A stretch of 64,000 nt of DNA from Oscillospiraceae bacterium (GCA_009780345.1 WRAG01000006.1:1-64000); one strand, 5' to 3'. Shown: positions 7,956 to 16,421, counted from the stretch's first letter. Made by a program: numbers and translations. Notes: generated by a model not told the origin, from the letters alone.

Positions 7956-9323
7956 TTACGAACCTCTCGCGCACTCCACATATAATGCGCACTCAACTCG
8001 CTTCTTCTGCAACTCACAACTCACCTTGTGCGGCACATTGACGTCGCCGTTGTAAATCCCCGCGTTCGCGACACAGCCGCCGCCGCAGTAAAACTTCGCG
8101 AAACAATCGGAGCAAACATCTTTGGTGTAAACATTGCAACCATTGAGTTTCGTGCGGATTTCTTCGTTTTGAATCCCATTTTCAATGTCGCCGATTTTGT
8201 ACTCGATCATACCGACGAACTGATGGCACGGATAAATATCGCCCTCCGGCGTAACCGCGACGTACTCACAGCCCGCGCCGCAGCCCGACAAACGTTTAAT
8301 CACGCACGGTCCCTGCTCCAAGTCGATCATAAAATGGAAAAATCGGAACTCATCGTCCTTTTCCCGCATACGCCGCGCGTATTCCGCCGCCAATCGCTCG
8401 TATTCATCAAACAGCCGGGGTAAATGCTCCTCTCGAAGCGCGTACTCTTTATCGTCCGCAGCGACGGCAGGCTCCACCGATGTTTGCACAAATCCCAAGT
8501 CGGCAAGGTGCAAAACATCGGCGGCGAAATCCAAATTATATGCGGTGTAAGTCCCGCGAACGTAATAGTTGTCTTGATTTCGGCTCTCCGCCATGGTGAG
8601 CAGCTTCTTCAAAACCAAATCATACGAGCCTCCGCCGCCCGCGGTCTTGCGAACTCGGTCGTTTACATCTTTCCGCCCGTCTAAACTTAGCACCACATTG
8701 TGCATATTTTCGTTGATATACTTCATATTTTCGTCGTTTAACAAAACGCCGTTTGTCGTAATCGTAAACCGAAAATTTTTATCAAATTTCTTCTCAAGCG
8801 CGCGCGCGTATTCCACCGTTTTCTTGACAACGCCGAAATTCATAAGCGGCTCGCCGCCGAAGAAATCGATTTCCAAATTTCGACGGTTCGCCGAATTTGC
8901 AACCAGAAAATCCACCGCTCCAAGCGCGATTTCCTCGCTCATAAGGGCGCGCGAACCCTGATATGCGCCGTCGTCGGCGAAACAATACTTACACCGCAAG
9001 TTGCAGTCGTGCGCAACGTGCAAACACATCGCCTTTACCGGCGGCAGTTCGCCGTCACTCGGCAATATCATTTCCTTGTAAGTATCCTCCGAAAACAACT
9101 GCCCCGCACGGGAAAGCGCCAAAATTTCGGTATAAACTTCTCGAATTTCATCTGCCGAATATTCGGCGGATAGTTTTTGCAAAATATCGTCACTCAATTC
9201 CTCCGCAAGCGGCGGCGTTAAAGCGTTCATAACATCAAAAGCAAGCTTGTCCACATCGTGGACACAGCCGCTGTAAACATCCAACACAATATATTTCCCG
9301 TTCATTTCGAATGAATGTACCAT
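7956..9323 (-). CDS. scfB: SCIFF peptide maturase (radical SAM/SPASM thioether-forming enzyme)
   Basis: This radical SAM enzyme installs Cys-to-alpha-carbon thioether crosslinks on the SCIFF precursor. After an N-terminal peptide-binding region, the CNLRCKYCF cluster motif binds the SAM [4Fe-4S] centre. The C-terminal SPASM region has many cysteines (CGAGCEYVAVTPEGDIYPCHQF, CSDCFAKFYCGGGC) for auxiliary clusters. I chose the ATG at 9323 (MVHSFEMNGKYIVL), which follows TTAGGAGCGACGAAA; the longer ORF start lacks a ribosome site and runs through a hairpin. Its substrate gene lies directly upstream (9375-9530), with a possible attenuator hairpin between them. Confidence 0.95.
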   Translation of the reverse strand: MVHSFEMNGKYIVLDVYSGCVHDVDKLAFDVMNALTPPLAEELSDDILQKLSAEYSADEIREVYTEILALSRAGQLFSEDTYKEMILPSDGELPPVKAMCLHVAHDCNLRCKYCFADDGAYQGSRALMSEEIALGAVDFLVANSANRRNLEIDFFGGEPLMNFGVVKKTVEYARALEKKFDKNFRFTITTNGVLLNDENMKYINENMHNVVLSLDGRKDVNDRVRKTAGGGGSYDLVLKKLLTMAESRNQDNYYVRGTYTAYNLDFAADVLHLADLGFVQTSVEPAVAADDKEYALREEHLPRLFDEYERLAAEYARRMREKDDEFRFFHFMIDLEQGPCVIKRLSGCGAGCEYVAVTPEGDIYPCHQFVGMIEYKIGDIENGIQNEEIRTKLNGCNVYTKDVCSDCFAKFYCGGGCVANAGIYNGDVNVPHKVSCELQKKRVECALYVECARGS

Positions 9324-9341
9324 TTTCGTCGCTCCTAACAA

Positions 9342-9368
9342 AATGGGTTGCACTAAGTGCAACCCATT
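9342..9368 (-). terminator. attenuator-like hairpin between scfA and scfB
   Basis: A perfect 12-bp stem AATGGGTTGCAC/GTGCAACCCATT with a 3-nt loop is followed on the minus strand by only TTTTG. It sits between the SCIFF precursor stop and the maturase ribosome-binding site. I infer partial termination or mRNA stabilisation, which would give more precursor than enzyme. Confidence 0.65.
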
Positions 9369-9374
9369 GATTTC

Positions 9375-9530
9375 CTACTTAGATTCTTTTTGTACTCGCT
9401 CGCAGCCTTGATTTCCTACTGTGCAAGAAGTTTTGCAAGCCGATTGACAAGACGTTTGACACTCGCCGCAACCGCCCTCGCTTGCACTTTCTTTCAAAAC
9501 TGCTGAGTTCAATGTTTTAATGTGTCCCAT
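9375..9530 (-). CDS. scfA: SCIFF ranthipeptide precursor (six cysteines in forty-five residues)
   Basis: This 51-aa ORF is too short for the track. It reads MGHIKTLNSAVLKESASEGG followed by a cysteine-rich core with six Cys (C21, C24, C28, C32, C36, C43), including CQTSCQSACKTSC. This is the SCIFF family hallmark, including the near-invariant MKHIKTLN-like leader. A ribosome-binding site (AGGAGGAATTATT) precedes the ATG. The peptide is matured by the adjacent scfB enzyme into a sactipeptide-like ranthipeptide. The order yajC, TIGR04086 protein, SCIFF, maturase is a conserved clostridial arrangement. The biological role is not established from sequence. Confidence 0.95.
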   Translation of the reverse strand: MGHIKTLNSAVLKESASEGGCGECQTSCQSACKTSCTVGNQGCERVQKESK

Positions 9531-9560
9531 AATAATTCCTCCTATGTAAAATTAAAAATG

Positions 9561-9989
9561 TTATCGTCTCTTGCGTTTTTTTGTATTTATTCCCACAATT
9601 CCGCCTAGCGCGCCCAAGAAAAATCCCATAACGCCAACAATCAAAGTATACAGCGTAATCGAAAAATCAAGCATGATCAAACTTCCGAATATATACAAGA
9701 ATAACGCGTATAAAAGCCCGCAAGTCGCGCCGCTAAGCCAACCTTGCCGTCTTGATTTGCGCGCCGTAACAAGTCCCGCGAAAAGCACGCTAATCCCTGA
9801 AACCGCGATTGTTACCGCCCTTGTCATTTCATCGGGAATGGGCGAATAAGTCATAATCACCGCACTTATAAGTATCAGCACAATGGATATAACAAACGCA
9901 AGCGCGACTCCTTTAAGAATTTGCTTAAACTCGAACGCGCCGCTGTCCGAAACCATGTCGCGCGGTGAACTAAGTTCAAATCTTGCCAT
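9561..9989 (-). CDS. TIGR04086-like four-helix membrane protein
   Basis: This small integral membrane protein has four predicted hydrophobic segments (ILKGVALAFVISIVLILISAV, AVTIAVSGISVLFAGLV, the region ending ALFLYIFGSLIML, and TLYTLIVGVMGFFLGALGG) and a basic C-terminus (KKRKRR). Its location between yajC and SCIFF matches the conserved clostridial TIGR04086 family. I place the start at 9989 (MARFELSSP), which follows AAAGGTGG; the ORF track start six codons upstream overlaps that site. Function is unknown; the neighbourhood hints at secretion or SCIFF export, but that is inference. Confidence 0.8.
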   Translation of the reverse strand: MARFELSSPRDMVSDSGAFEFKQILKGVALAFVISIVLILISAVIMTYSPIPDEMTRAVTIAVSGISVLFAGLVTARKSRRQGWLSGATCGLLYALFLYIFGSLIMLDFSITLYTLIVGVMGFFLGALGGIVGINTKKRKRR

Positions 9990-10046
9990 ATGTAAACCAC
10001 CTTTCATGTTCTATATCTATGAAAAGTGATTTTTAATTATGACAAA

Positions 10047-10613
10047 TTATGCGTTGTCGCCGCTGTCTTGATATTCCGGTTCGTTATTGTCATCGTCAAA
10101 ATCAGAGGATACGTTTTTCCCCGAACCCTCTTTTGTAACACGTGAAATAGCCGATCTGTCAAGCTGAACAAAAGATTTTTGCGTTCCGATTCCGCTTTCG
10201 ATCACGTAAGTATCATCTTTAACGCGCACAATTTTCCCATGAATTCCGCCGATTGACACAACTTCGTCAGAAACTTTAATTGTTGAAACCATTTCTTTGT
10301 GCTCTTTGCTTTTCTTACGCTGCGGCCGAATCATAAGGAAATAAAACACCGCGATTAGTAAAACAGGCATTAAAATCAACGACATATCAAAGCCGCCAGC
10401 TTCTTCCTCTTCCTCTTCGCGCAGTTCTTCCTCAAGCTCGCCACTAATTGCCACAATCCCTGTATAGCTGTCGCCGTTTGAATCAACCGCATCGCCATTT
10501 TCGTATGCTTCTGTGCCGTTAGGCGGGTCTGCGATAACCTGCGTCGCCGAAAAAACTACTGTCATCATTAATACTAAAATCATAATTGCAACTATTCTTC
10601 TTTTCATATTCAC
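10047..10613 (-). CDS. yajC: preprotein translocase subunit YajC with N-terminal extension
   Basis: YajC is an accessory subunit of the SecDF-YajC complex in the inner membrane. The family core is visible from about residue 75: a single transmembrane helix (LILMPVLLIAVFYFLMIRP), the RPQRKK motif, then the cytoplasmic DEVVSIGGIHGKI domain. Unlike compact YajC (about 85-110 aa), this 188-aa version has a signal-peptide-like N-terminus (IVAIMILVLMMTVVFSATQVIA) and an acidic linker with EEEEEE before the helix, plus an acidic tail. It is the first gene of the SCIFF operon. Confidence 0.9.
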   Translation of the reverse strand: MNMKRRIVAIMILVLMMTVVFSATQVIADPPNGTEAYENGDAVDSNGDSYTGIVAISGELEEELREEEEEEAGGFDMSLILMPVLLIAVFYFLMIRPQRKKSKEHKEMVSTIKVSDEVVSIGGIHGKIVRVKDDTYVIESGIGTQKSFVQLDRSAISRVTKEGSGKNVSSDFDDDNNEPEYQDSGDNA

Positions 10614-10813
10614 ATCTCCTTAATTAGTAAGCGCTTCATAAGCGCTTGGGCTTGCTTAAAAAATAGCAATATGCGCAATGGCGAGAGATTTTTTTGTCCA
10701 ACAAGGCAAATTTTCACAGGCATAATTTGTTTATGGCAAGGAAATTTAACGAAATTGGGCGGAAAAAGGTCCGCAATTGGGTATGTTGACATTTTTTAAG
10801 CAAGTACTAATCC

Positions 10814-10842
10814 AGTATACCCTATTTCGGAAAATTTTTCAA
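10814..10842 (-). promoter_or_regulatory. promoter of the yajC-SCIFF operon
   Basis: On the minus strand TTGAAA, a 17-bp spacer and TATACT form a sigma-A-type promoter. The leader to yajC would be about 190 nt and contains the palindrome AAGCGCTT-AT-GAAGCGCTT near its 3' end. Confidence 0.65.
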
Positions 10843-10860
10843 TACTTTTTTGAAAAAAAC

Positions 10861-10889
10861 TTGACATAGTTGAAAATCAATAGTATAAT
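10861..10889 (+). promoter_or_regulatory. promoter of the HPr gene
   Basis: TTGACA, a 17-bp spacer and TATAAT form a perfect consensus sigma-A promoter, divergent from the yajC promoter. The HPr ATG at 10944 follows TAGGAGCG. Confidence 0.85.
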
Positions 10890-10943
10890 AGCTCTACCAA
10901 GGCGTATTACGCACAATTTCCACTATGAAATAGGAGCGATATT

Positions 10944-11207
10944 ATGTTTTTAAAAGAAGTTGTGGTTCAAAATCAAGTTGGGCTTCACGCAAGGCCGGCG
11001 ACGTTCTTTATTCAAAAAGCGAACGAATACAAATCTAATATTTGGGTTGAGAAAGACGAGCGCAACGTTAACGCGAAAAGTCTTCTCGGCGTTTTGTCGC
11101 TCGGAATTACACGCGGAACAAGCATTACCATAGTCGCGGAAGGTTCAGATGAAGAAGCTGCTGTGACCGGTTTGGTTGATTTGATTTCTTCTAATTTCGC
11201 AGAGTAG
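10944..11207 (+). CDS. ptsH: HPr phosphocarrier protein
   Basis: HPr accepts phosphate from enzyme I and passes it to PTS enzymes II, and in Firmicutes it also acts in carbon catabolite control. The 87-aa protein keeps both regulatory sites at canonical positions: His15 in GLHARPA and Ser46 in NAKSLLG, the latter being the HPr kinase target. It therefore fits true HPr rather than Crh, which lacks His15. It is monocistronic here, with a consensus promoter and a terminator at 11254; no ptsI is nearby. Confidence 0.93.
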   Translation: MFLKEVVVQNQVGLHARPATFFIQKANEYKSNIWVEKDERNVNAKSLLGVLSLGITRGTSITIVAEGSDEEAAVTGLVDLISSNFAE

Positions 11208-11253
11208 CGAGCAAGCCTGCTGAACGGACGCGCTGTAAATACAGGATATAAGC

Positions 11254-11292
11254 AAACCTTTGTGCCGCGAGGCATAAAGGTTTATTCTATAT
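11254..11292 (+). terminator. terminator after ptsH
   Basis: The hairpin AAACCTTTGTGCC-GCGA-GGCATAAAGGTTT is followed by TATTCTAT. It lies 46 bases after the HPr stop codon. Confidence 0.7.
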
Positions 11293-11634
11293 AATGAGAG
11301 TGTGTTGACGAAATAGCCAAGCTATTTCGTCGCGACACAAAACGCCGCCAAAAATTTTCACCGAAAATTTTTACACACATCATTGCAATGGGCATTGCTT
11401 GAATTTTTCAAATTCAATATGCAAAATCTTTGATTTTGCAGTAGAAATGCAAGTATTTCTACTTGCAATACCCATTATAACACAAACTACGTGTTGAAAC
11501 GAACAGATGAAAGAAAAAATTTCTACAATCGAAATTTTTTCTGCTTATTTCGTTATAACACAAACTACGTGTTGAAACGACACAAAGTAATTGTTGGCGT
11601 TTTACGCCAACTGTCATTATAAAGGATTATCACT
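11290..11634. repeat. hairpin-cluster intergenic region with 28-bp direct repeats
   Basis: There is no gene between ptsH and uvrC. The region is a run of local palindromes: GACGAAATAGC-CAA-GCTATTTCGTC, AAAAATTTTC-ACC-GAAAATTTTT, CAAAATC-TTT-GATTTTG (11422-11438, also at 7871-7887), and AGAAAAAATTTC-7-GAAATTTTTTCT. A direct repeat TTATAACACAAACTACGTGT (continuing TGAAACGA) starts near 11474 and again near 11553. A last hairpin GTTGGCG-TTTTA-CGCCAAC (11593-11611) sits just ahead of the uvrC ribosome-binding site and could modulate uvrC expression. Confidence 0.7.
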
Positions 11635-13500
11635 ATGAAAGATTTTTCAGACAAATTAAAGAATCTGCCTAAAAAGCCGGGCGTCTATCTTATGCGAGAT
11701 AGTGAGGGGCGCATTATTTACGTCGGCAAGGCGAAGATTCTTAAAAATCGAATAAGTCAGTATTTTCAAAAATCCGCCGCGCACTCGCCGAAAACTTTGT
11801 CAATGATAGTAAACATTGACGATTTCGACTATATCATAACCGAAACCGAGGTCGAGGCGCTGATTTTGGAATGTCATCTTATCAAGCGGCACAAACCGAA
11901 GTACAACATTCTGCTCAAGGATGACAAGCACTTCCCATACATCAAAATCACGAAAAACGAAGAGTTTCCGCGGATTTTAATAACGCGTAAACACGAAAAA
12001 GACGGCGCGCGCTATTTCGGCCCTTTTATGAGCGGTTTCGCGGTAAAAGATAACGTCGAAATCCTCCGCAAAATCTTTAAAATTCGAACTTGCACCAAGG
12101 TTTTCCCCCGTGACTTAGGTAAAGGACGACCTTGCCTGATGTATCACATAAACCAATGCGGCGCGCCGTGCGCACGTAAGATTTCCGCCGCCGAATACAA
12201 CGAAAACATCGCGCAAGCGACCATGATTTTAGAGGGCAAATTCGCCGACATAACCGCAAGTTTGCAAGAACAAATGCAAGCCGCGTCAGACAACCTCGAA
12301 TTCGAACGCGCGGCGCGAATCCGCGACAAAATCAAGCATATCAAAACTTTGGGCGAAAAGCAGAAAATCACCTCAACGCAGGAGGACAACCGCGATATTT
12401 TGGGCTTTTTTCAAGCCGACGACGCGATTTGTGTCCAAATTTTTTATATGCGCAACGGCAAAGTCGCGGGCGCGGAATATTTCGTATTTGAAACGCCGGA
12501 AGAGTCTGACAGTTGCGAGGTTTTCAGCGAATTCGTGCGGCAATTTTACTTCAACCTTACAAATATCCCTAAAGAAATCCTGCTTCCTTGCGAGCTAAAC
12601 GACATGGAAGTTTTCGAGCAGTTCGTCTCCGAAAAAGCGGGACATCGTATATACGTCAGCGTTCCTAAGCGGGGCGATAAGGCGCGGCTCGTAAAAATGG
12701 CAATCGAAAACGCCGAAGAATCCTATCGCCGTCACAAGTTCACCCGCGACAAAGAGGAAACCGACCAAAACGACGCGCTTGCAGGGCTTATGGAAGTTCT
12801 ATCGCTCCCCGCGCCGCCGTTTCACATCGAAAGCTACGACATCTCGAATATCTCCGGCGAAAAAAGCGTTGGCGCTTGCGTGGTATATCAAAACGCAATG
12901 CCGCAGCGCAAAAGTTATCGCAAGTTCAACATTAAAACCGTTGACGGCGCCGACGATTACGCAAGTATGCGTGAGGTCGTCTACCGCCGAATCAATCGCG
13001 CGTACGACGAACAGGACAAAATCGCCGCCGGCGAACTTGCGCCGGAGTTGGCAAAATTTCTGCCGCTTCCCGATTTAATCCTCCTCGACGGCGGACGCGG
13101 GCACGTTGCGGTAATCAAAGAACTGCTTGCGACAATGGGCGAGGAAATTCCGGTTTTCGGAATGGTAAAGGACGATAAACATCGAACGCGCGGCTTAACG
13201 TCCGACACAACCGAGTTCGATATTCCCCGCGACAGCGAAGTTTTCCGTTTCCTCACGCGATTGCAGGACGAGGTTCACCGATTCGCCATAACCGCCTACC
13301 GCAAGCGACACGAGAGCGATATGGTTCATTCCGAACTTGAGGATATTCCAAACGTCGGCGCGGCGACGCGGCGCAGGCTTCTAACCCATTTTTCGAATAT
13401 CGAACGCATTAAATCCGCGACGCTTGACGAGCTTTGCGAGATAATAAACAAACGTGCCGCGCAAAGCGTGTACGACTATTTCAATAAAAATGCCGAATAA
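11635..13500 (+). CDS. uvrC: excinuclease ABC subunit C
   Basis: UvrC makes the two incisions around a lesion in nucleotide excision repair, acting on the UvrB-DNA complex. The 621-residue protein shows the GIY-YIG domain (KPGVYLMRDSEGRIIYVGKA), a cysteine cluster (about 160-180), the UVR motif (DNLEFERAARIRDKI, about 220-233), the RNase H-like C-terminal nuclease (SYDISNISG, LLDGGRGH) and a terminal helix-hairpin-helix (DIPNVGAATRRRLL). It is preceded by AAAGGATTATCACT. The region upstream is rich in hairpins, so its expression may be post-transcriptionally controlled. Confidence 0.97.
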   Translation: MKDFSDKLKNLPKKPGVYLMRDSEGRIIYVGKAKILKNRISQYFQKSAAHSPKTLSMIVNIDDFDYIITETEVEALILECHLIKRHKPKYNILLKDDKHFPYIKITKNEEFPRILITRKHEKDGARYFGPFMSGFAVKDNVEILRKIFKIRTCTKVFPRDLGKGRPCLMYHINQCGAPCARKISAAEYNENIAQATMILEGKFADITASLQEQMQAASDNLEFERAARIRDKIKHIKTLGEKQKITSTQEDNRDILGFFQADDAICVQIFYMRNGKVAGAEYFVFETPEESDSCEVFSEFVRQFYFNLTNIPKEILLPCELNDMEVFEQFVSEKAGHRIYVSVPKRGDKARLVKMAIENAEESYRRHKFTRDKEETDQNDALAGLMEVLSLPAPPFHIESYDISNISGEKSVGACVVYQNAMPQRKSYRKFNIKTVDGADDYASMREVVYRRINRAYDEQDKIAAGELAPELAKFLPLPDLILLDGGRGHVAVIKELLATMGEEIPVFGMVKDDKHRTRGLTSDTTEFDIPRDSEVFRFLTRLQDEVHRFAITAYRKRHESDMVHSELEDIPNVGAATRRRLLTHFSNIERIKSATLDELCEIINKRAAQSVYDYFNKNAE

Positions 13501-13511
13501 TCAAAAAACAC

Positions 13512-13541
13512 TTGATATTTCTCGTCAATTTGTGGTATAAT
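13512..13541 (+). promoter_or_regulatory. promoter of the thioredoxin gene
   Basis: TTGATA, an 18-bp spacer and TATAAT lie 12 bases after the uvrC stop codon, so trx and the following gene can be transcribed independently of uvrC. Confidence 0.75.
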
Positions 13542-13561
13542 ATGACAAAGAGGTGAAAACT

Positions 13562-13888
13562 ATGTCAAAAGTAATTCACATTACCGAAGAAAGCGCGTTT
13601 GAATCGCAGGTTCTAAACGCCGACATTCCTGTTTTGGTTGATTTTTGGGCTGATTGGTGCGGTCCTTGCAGAATGATAGGTCCGATTTTAGACCAACTTG
13701 CCGACGAATTTGACGGTAAGGCAATCATTGTGAAAATCAATGTTGACGAGCAGCCGGATCTTGCTCGAAAGTATGATGTGATGACGATTCCGACCGTAAT
13801 AACATTCAAAAATGGTGAAATTTCAGAAACTTCGACCGGCGCGAAGCCGAAAAGTGAATTTGAAGAAATGCTAAATAAGCTGATTTAG
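13562..13888 (+). CDS. trxA: thioredoxin
   Basis: This is a small cytoplasmic dithiol oxidoreductase. The active site WADWCGPCRM, the cis-proline region MTIPTVITFKNGE and the length of 108 aa are typical. The ORF track begins at a GTG that is part of the ribosome-binding site AGAGGTG; the ATG at 13562 (MSKVIHITEES) is the likely start. A thioredoxin reductase gene (trxB) occurs in the same window at 24840-25748, but the two are not linked. Confidence 0.96.
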   Translation: MSKVIHITEESAFESQVLNADIPVLVDFWADWCGPCRMIGPILDQLADEFDGKAIIVKINVDEQPDLARKYDVMTIPTVITFKNGEISETSTGAKPKSEFEEMLNKLI

Positions 13889-13911
13889 CAAGAAAAAAGG
13901 GGGACACCCAC

Positions 13912-14361
13912 ATGGCTAGAGATAAAAAGAAAGTTTTATTTAGAACCGATCTGTTCGGATTTCACAAGAAAGACGTTTTGTCGTATCTAAAAGAGTACGA
14001 CCAAACAACGATGGAAAAAATCATTTCTCGCGATACTGAAATACAGTTGCTGAAAAATGAAATTGTAATGCTGAATGCAAGAATTCCGGATTTAGAACGG
14101 CAACAAAATTTGCTTGCCGCCGAACGTGACTTGATTGCGCAAACCCTTATAGTTGCGAGAGAATCCGCCGACAAAATCATAAATGACGCAAAAGTTGAAG
14201 CGGCGAAGAAGCAAGCCGAAATGCAGCAAAATTACACCATGGAAATCAATAAACTCGCGACCATTCGAAACGAAATTATACAAATTCGCAAATTCGCGAC
14301 AGACGCAATCCGCACATTCGAGCGCGAGCTGTCGTCGCTGGAGCAATCGACTGTGGAGTAG
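13912..14361 (+). CDS. DivIVA-like coiled-coil protein
   Basis: The N-terminus (KVLFRTDLFGFHKKDVLSYLKEYD) resembles the DivIVA/GpsB membrane-curvature-sensing motif, which targets proteins to septa and poles. The rest is one long coiled coil (about 30-145) rich in E, K, Q and R. At 149 aa it is shorter than DivIVA and longer than GpsB. It follows trxA by 23 bases and likely shares its transcript. A role in division or polar organisation is inferred from the family; no partner is visible here. Confidence 0.65.
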   Translation: MARDKKKVLFRTDLFGFHKKDVLSYLKEYDQTTMEKIISRDTEIQLLKNEIVMLNARIPDLERQQNLLAAERDLIAQTLIVARESADKIINDAKVEAAKKQAEMQQNYTMEINKLATIRNEIIQIRKFATDAIRTFERELSSLEQSTVE

Positions 14362-14382
14362 GTTTTTGCGCCTATCCGGCAC

Positions 14383-14430
14383 GGGTTTTAGGATATTGTC
14401 CTAAAACCCTGCGCCCGTTGGGCGCAAAAG
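14383..14430. terminator. double hairpin between the DivIVA-like gene and ksgA
   Basis: Two stems lie in tandem: GGGTTTTAGGA-5-TCCTAAAACCC and TGCGCCC-GTT-GGGCGCA. They separate convergent genes and use the same modules seen in the long interspersed repeats. Confidence 0.6.
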
Positions 14431-14433
14431 ACT

Positions 14434-15303
14434 TTAAACTGCAAGTTTATCTGATAATTCCGCAAAATCTTCAACGCTGAAAGTTTCGCCCCGCACGTCG
14501 GGGCGTTTTTTCATATCTAAAAGCGCCGCTTGCACTTTTTCTTTTTCAAATTGAAGCTCCGAACTGCCTGCAATCGCGTTCACCAACGTTTTGCGCCTTT
14601 GCCCGAATGCCGCTCGCACAAGCGCGAAAAACAGCGCTTCGTCACGAACCGCAACACTTTTGTTCGGCAAAACCTCTAAATGCACAACGCTCGAGCCAAC
14701 ATTCGGCGGCGGCATAAAGCAATGCGGCGAAACATCTGTGACGATTGACGGCTTTGTATGATACTGCGCCGCAATTGACAGAGCGCCGTAGTCCTTCCCC
14801 CCCGGCTTCGCGCAAATCCGCGCCGCAACTTCTTTTTGCACCATTACCGTCAGGCTCTTCAGCCCCGAAAGCGAACTTTCAAGCAGTTTCATAATAATCG
14901 GCGTCGTGATATAATACGGCAAATTTGCGGCAACCCGCACGTCAAGCCCCGCAAAGTGTTCCTCGAATAACCGGTTTATGTCAACCTTTAATATATCATC
15001 TGATATTATGTAAACGTTGTCGAATCCCGCGAGATTATGTTCCAAAATCGGGATAAGCGCGCGGTCGATTTCAACCGTCACAACTTTTTTTGCGGCGGTT
15101 GCCATTTCGAACGTCAAAACTCCCGCGCCCGCGCCGATTTCCAGCACCGCGCAATTCGCGTCAACACCTGAGGCGTCAACAATTTGGCGCAAAATATTTT
15201 TGTCGATCAAAAAATTTTGCCCCAAGCTTTTACGGAACTGAAAATTATGCGATTTTAATATTTCTTTTAAATTTGACCAATTTGCAATTTTATTTTCCAT
15301 TTT
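14434..15303 (-). CDS. rsmA: 16S rRNA adenine dimethyltransferase
   Basis: RsmA (KsgA) dimethylates A1518 and A1519 of 16S rRNA (E. coli numbering) during 30S maturation. Family motifs include RKSLGQNFLIDKNIL, the SAM-binding VLEIGAGAGVLTFEM, the catalytic NLPYYITTPIIMKLLE and the C-terminal FGQRRKTLVNA. The ORF starts five codons upstream, but MENKIANWSNLK (ATG at 15303) fits the family better. It lies 29 bases downstream of the gerB-type gene on the same strand; whether it is in the germination operon is uncertain. Confidence 0.95.
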   Translation of the reverse strand, partial: KMENKIANWSNLKEILKSHNFQFRKSLGQNFLIDKNILRQIVDASGVDANCAVLEIGAGAGVLTFEMATAAKKVVTVEIDRALIPILEHNLAGFDNVYIISDDILKVDINRLFEEHFAGLDVRVAANLPYYITTPIIMKLLESSLSGLKSLTVMVQKEVAARICAKPGGKDYGALSIAAQYHTKPSIVTDVSPHCFMPPPNVGSSVVHLEVLPNKSVAVRDEALFFALVRAAFGQRRKTLVNAIAGSSELQFEKEKVQAALLDMKKRPDVRGETFSVEDFAELSDKLAV

Positions 15304-15332
15304 TTTATTATACCACAACCATAGGCAAACGT

Positions 15333-16421
15333 CTATATTTTTTTGCGCAAATGCGCTATGGCGAAAACCACTATCGGTAGGGCGATTCCAAGGATTACAT
15401 TCACCGGAACCGCAATTCCTGCCGAAAATCTGTTCAATTCAAAAAAGCTATTCGCCAAAACCAGCGCAAGCAAATAAACGCACAAAATAATTGGGGCGGT
15501 AAGCTTTCGTGGTTCTTTAATCGGAAGCAGTTTCTTTAAAATGTTGACAAAAACGTACATAAATAGCGACACAATCACTAAATCCGCAATCACCCAAAAT
15601 GTTAGGAATATCGCCTCTAACCGCTCGACAACGTTTAGTATCCGAATCGTCTGCACCGCCGTGAAAAACGGCAGGCTTAGCCGCTCGGTCCAGTTTGCGC
15701 CTAAAATTCCGATGGTGATAAAAAACGTAATCAGCGCGGATAGCGCCAATAAAATTCCACTTTTTATGCCGTGCTTTTTGAGGTTCGACATGTCTGTTAC
15801 ACCGCCGCCCAAAAACAAACCGAACGTTAGATAGCTCCAGATTCCAAGCACAACAAGCGACCCGCGAAGTATCGGAACCGCGTCCATTGTGGTTACAGGA
15901 AACAAATTGGCGACCTCGATTGTCGGTAGCGAAACAGCTAAAAGAAACACAAACATTCCGGCGAATAAGTATAGCGACAGCTCCGAGAACCGCGCGAATG
16001 ATTCGAATTTGCCGTACATAAATATCGCGGATAATGCGAGAAGCGTTATGAGGAAAAATTGCAGCGGTGTGTTCGGTAATATCGACGCCATAAACCGTTC
16101 GGCGAACGCGCGAACGTAAAACGCGATTAGTATGAACGTCCAAATTCCGTAAATCACGGTTATGAGTTTCGCCAAAAACTTGCCGATCACTTTTGTGAAC
16201 AGGTCGTATAAATCGGTTGCGTGAGATTTCGTGAACATTCGCGAGAGCATTAAAATAAACAGCAAATAGAATCCGAACGCAAGTAAAATTGAAACCCAGC
16301 CCGCTCTGCCCGCTTCGTTTCCGACCAATCGCGGGATGGTTTGTATCGCCGACGAAAATGTCGCGACAATTACTATGATTAGCAGCTGCCGAACGCTTAT
16401 TTTGTTGTTATCGTATTGCAT
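15333..16421 (-). CDS. spore germinant receptor B subunit (GerAB/GRAFP permease family)
   Basis: This is a polytopic inner-spore-membrane protein of the amino acid-polyamine transporter superfamily, which forms the ligand-binding subunit of germinant receptors. It has about ten hydrophobic segments in 362 residues and starts with ISVRQLLIIVIVATFSSAI. It is the last gene of an operon in the order A, C, small D, B. Its ATG lies inside the end of the small D ORF, giving an overlap of about 14 bases. The germinant cannot be predicted from sequence. Confidence 0.92.
   Translation of the reverse strand: MQYDNNKISVRQLLIIVIVATFSSAIQTIPRLVGNEAGRAGWVSILLAFGFYLLFILMLSRMFTKSHATDLYDLFTKVIGKFLAKLITVIYGIWTFILIAFYVRAFAERFMASILPNTPLQFFLITLLALSAIFMYGKFESFARFSELSLYLFAGMFVFLLAVSLPTIEVANLFPVTTMDAVPILRGSLVVLGIWSYLTFGLFLGGGVTDMSNLKKHGIKSGILLALSALITFFITIGILGANWTERLSLPFFTAVQTIRILNVVERLEAIFLTFWVIADLVIVSLFMYVFVNILKKLLPIKEPRKLTAPIILCVYLLALVLANSFFELNRFSAGIAVPVNVILGIALPIVVFAIAHLRKKI

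Noticed and set aside
11470-11585. Two copies of a 28-bp repeat ending in GAAAC, similar to CRISPR repeats
   Set aside because: Only two copies, and the 50-bp interval between them is itself a hairpin; no cas genes are in the window.
15517-16143. 208-aa minus-strand ORF
   Set aside because: Shadow of the gerB-type permease in another frame, without a ribosome site.
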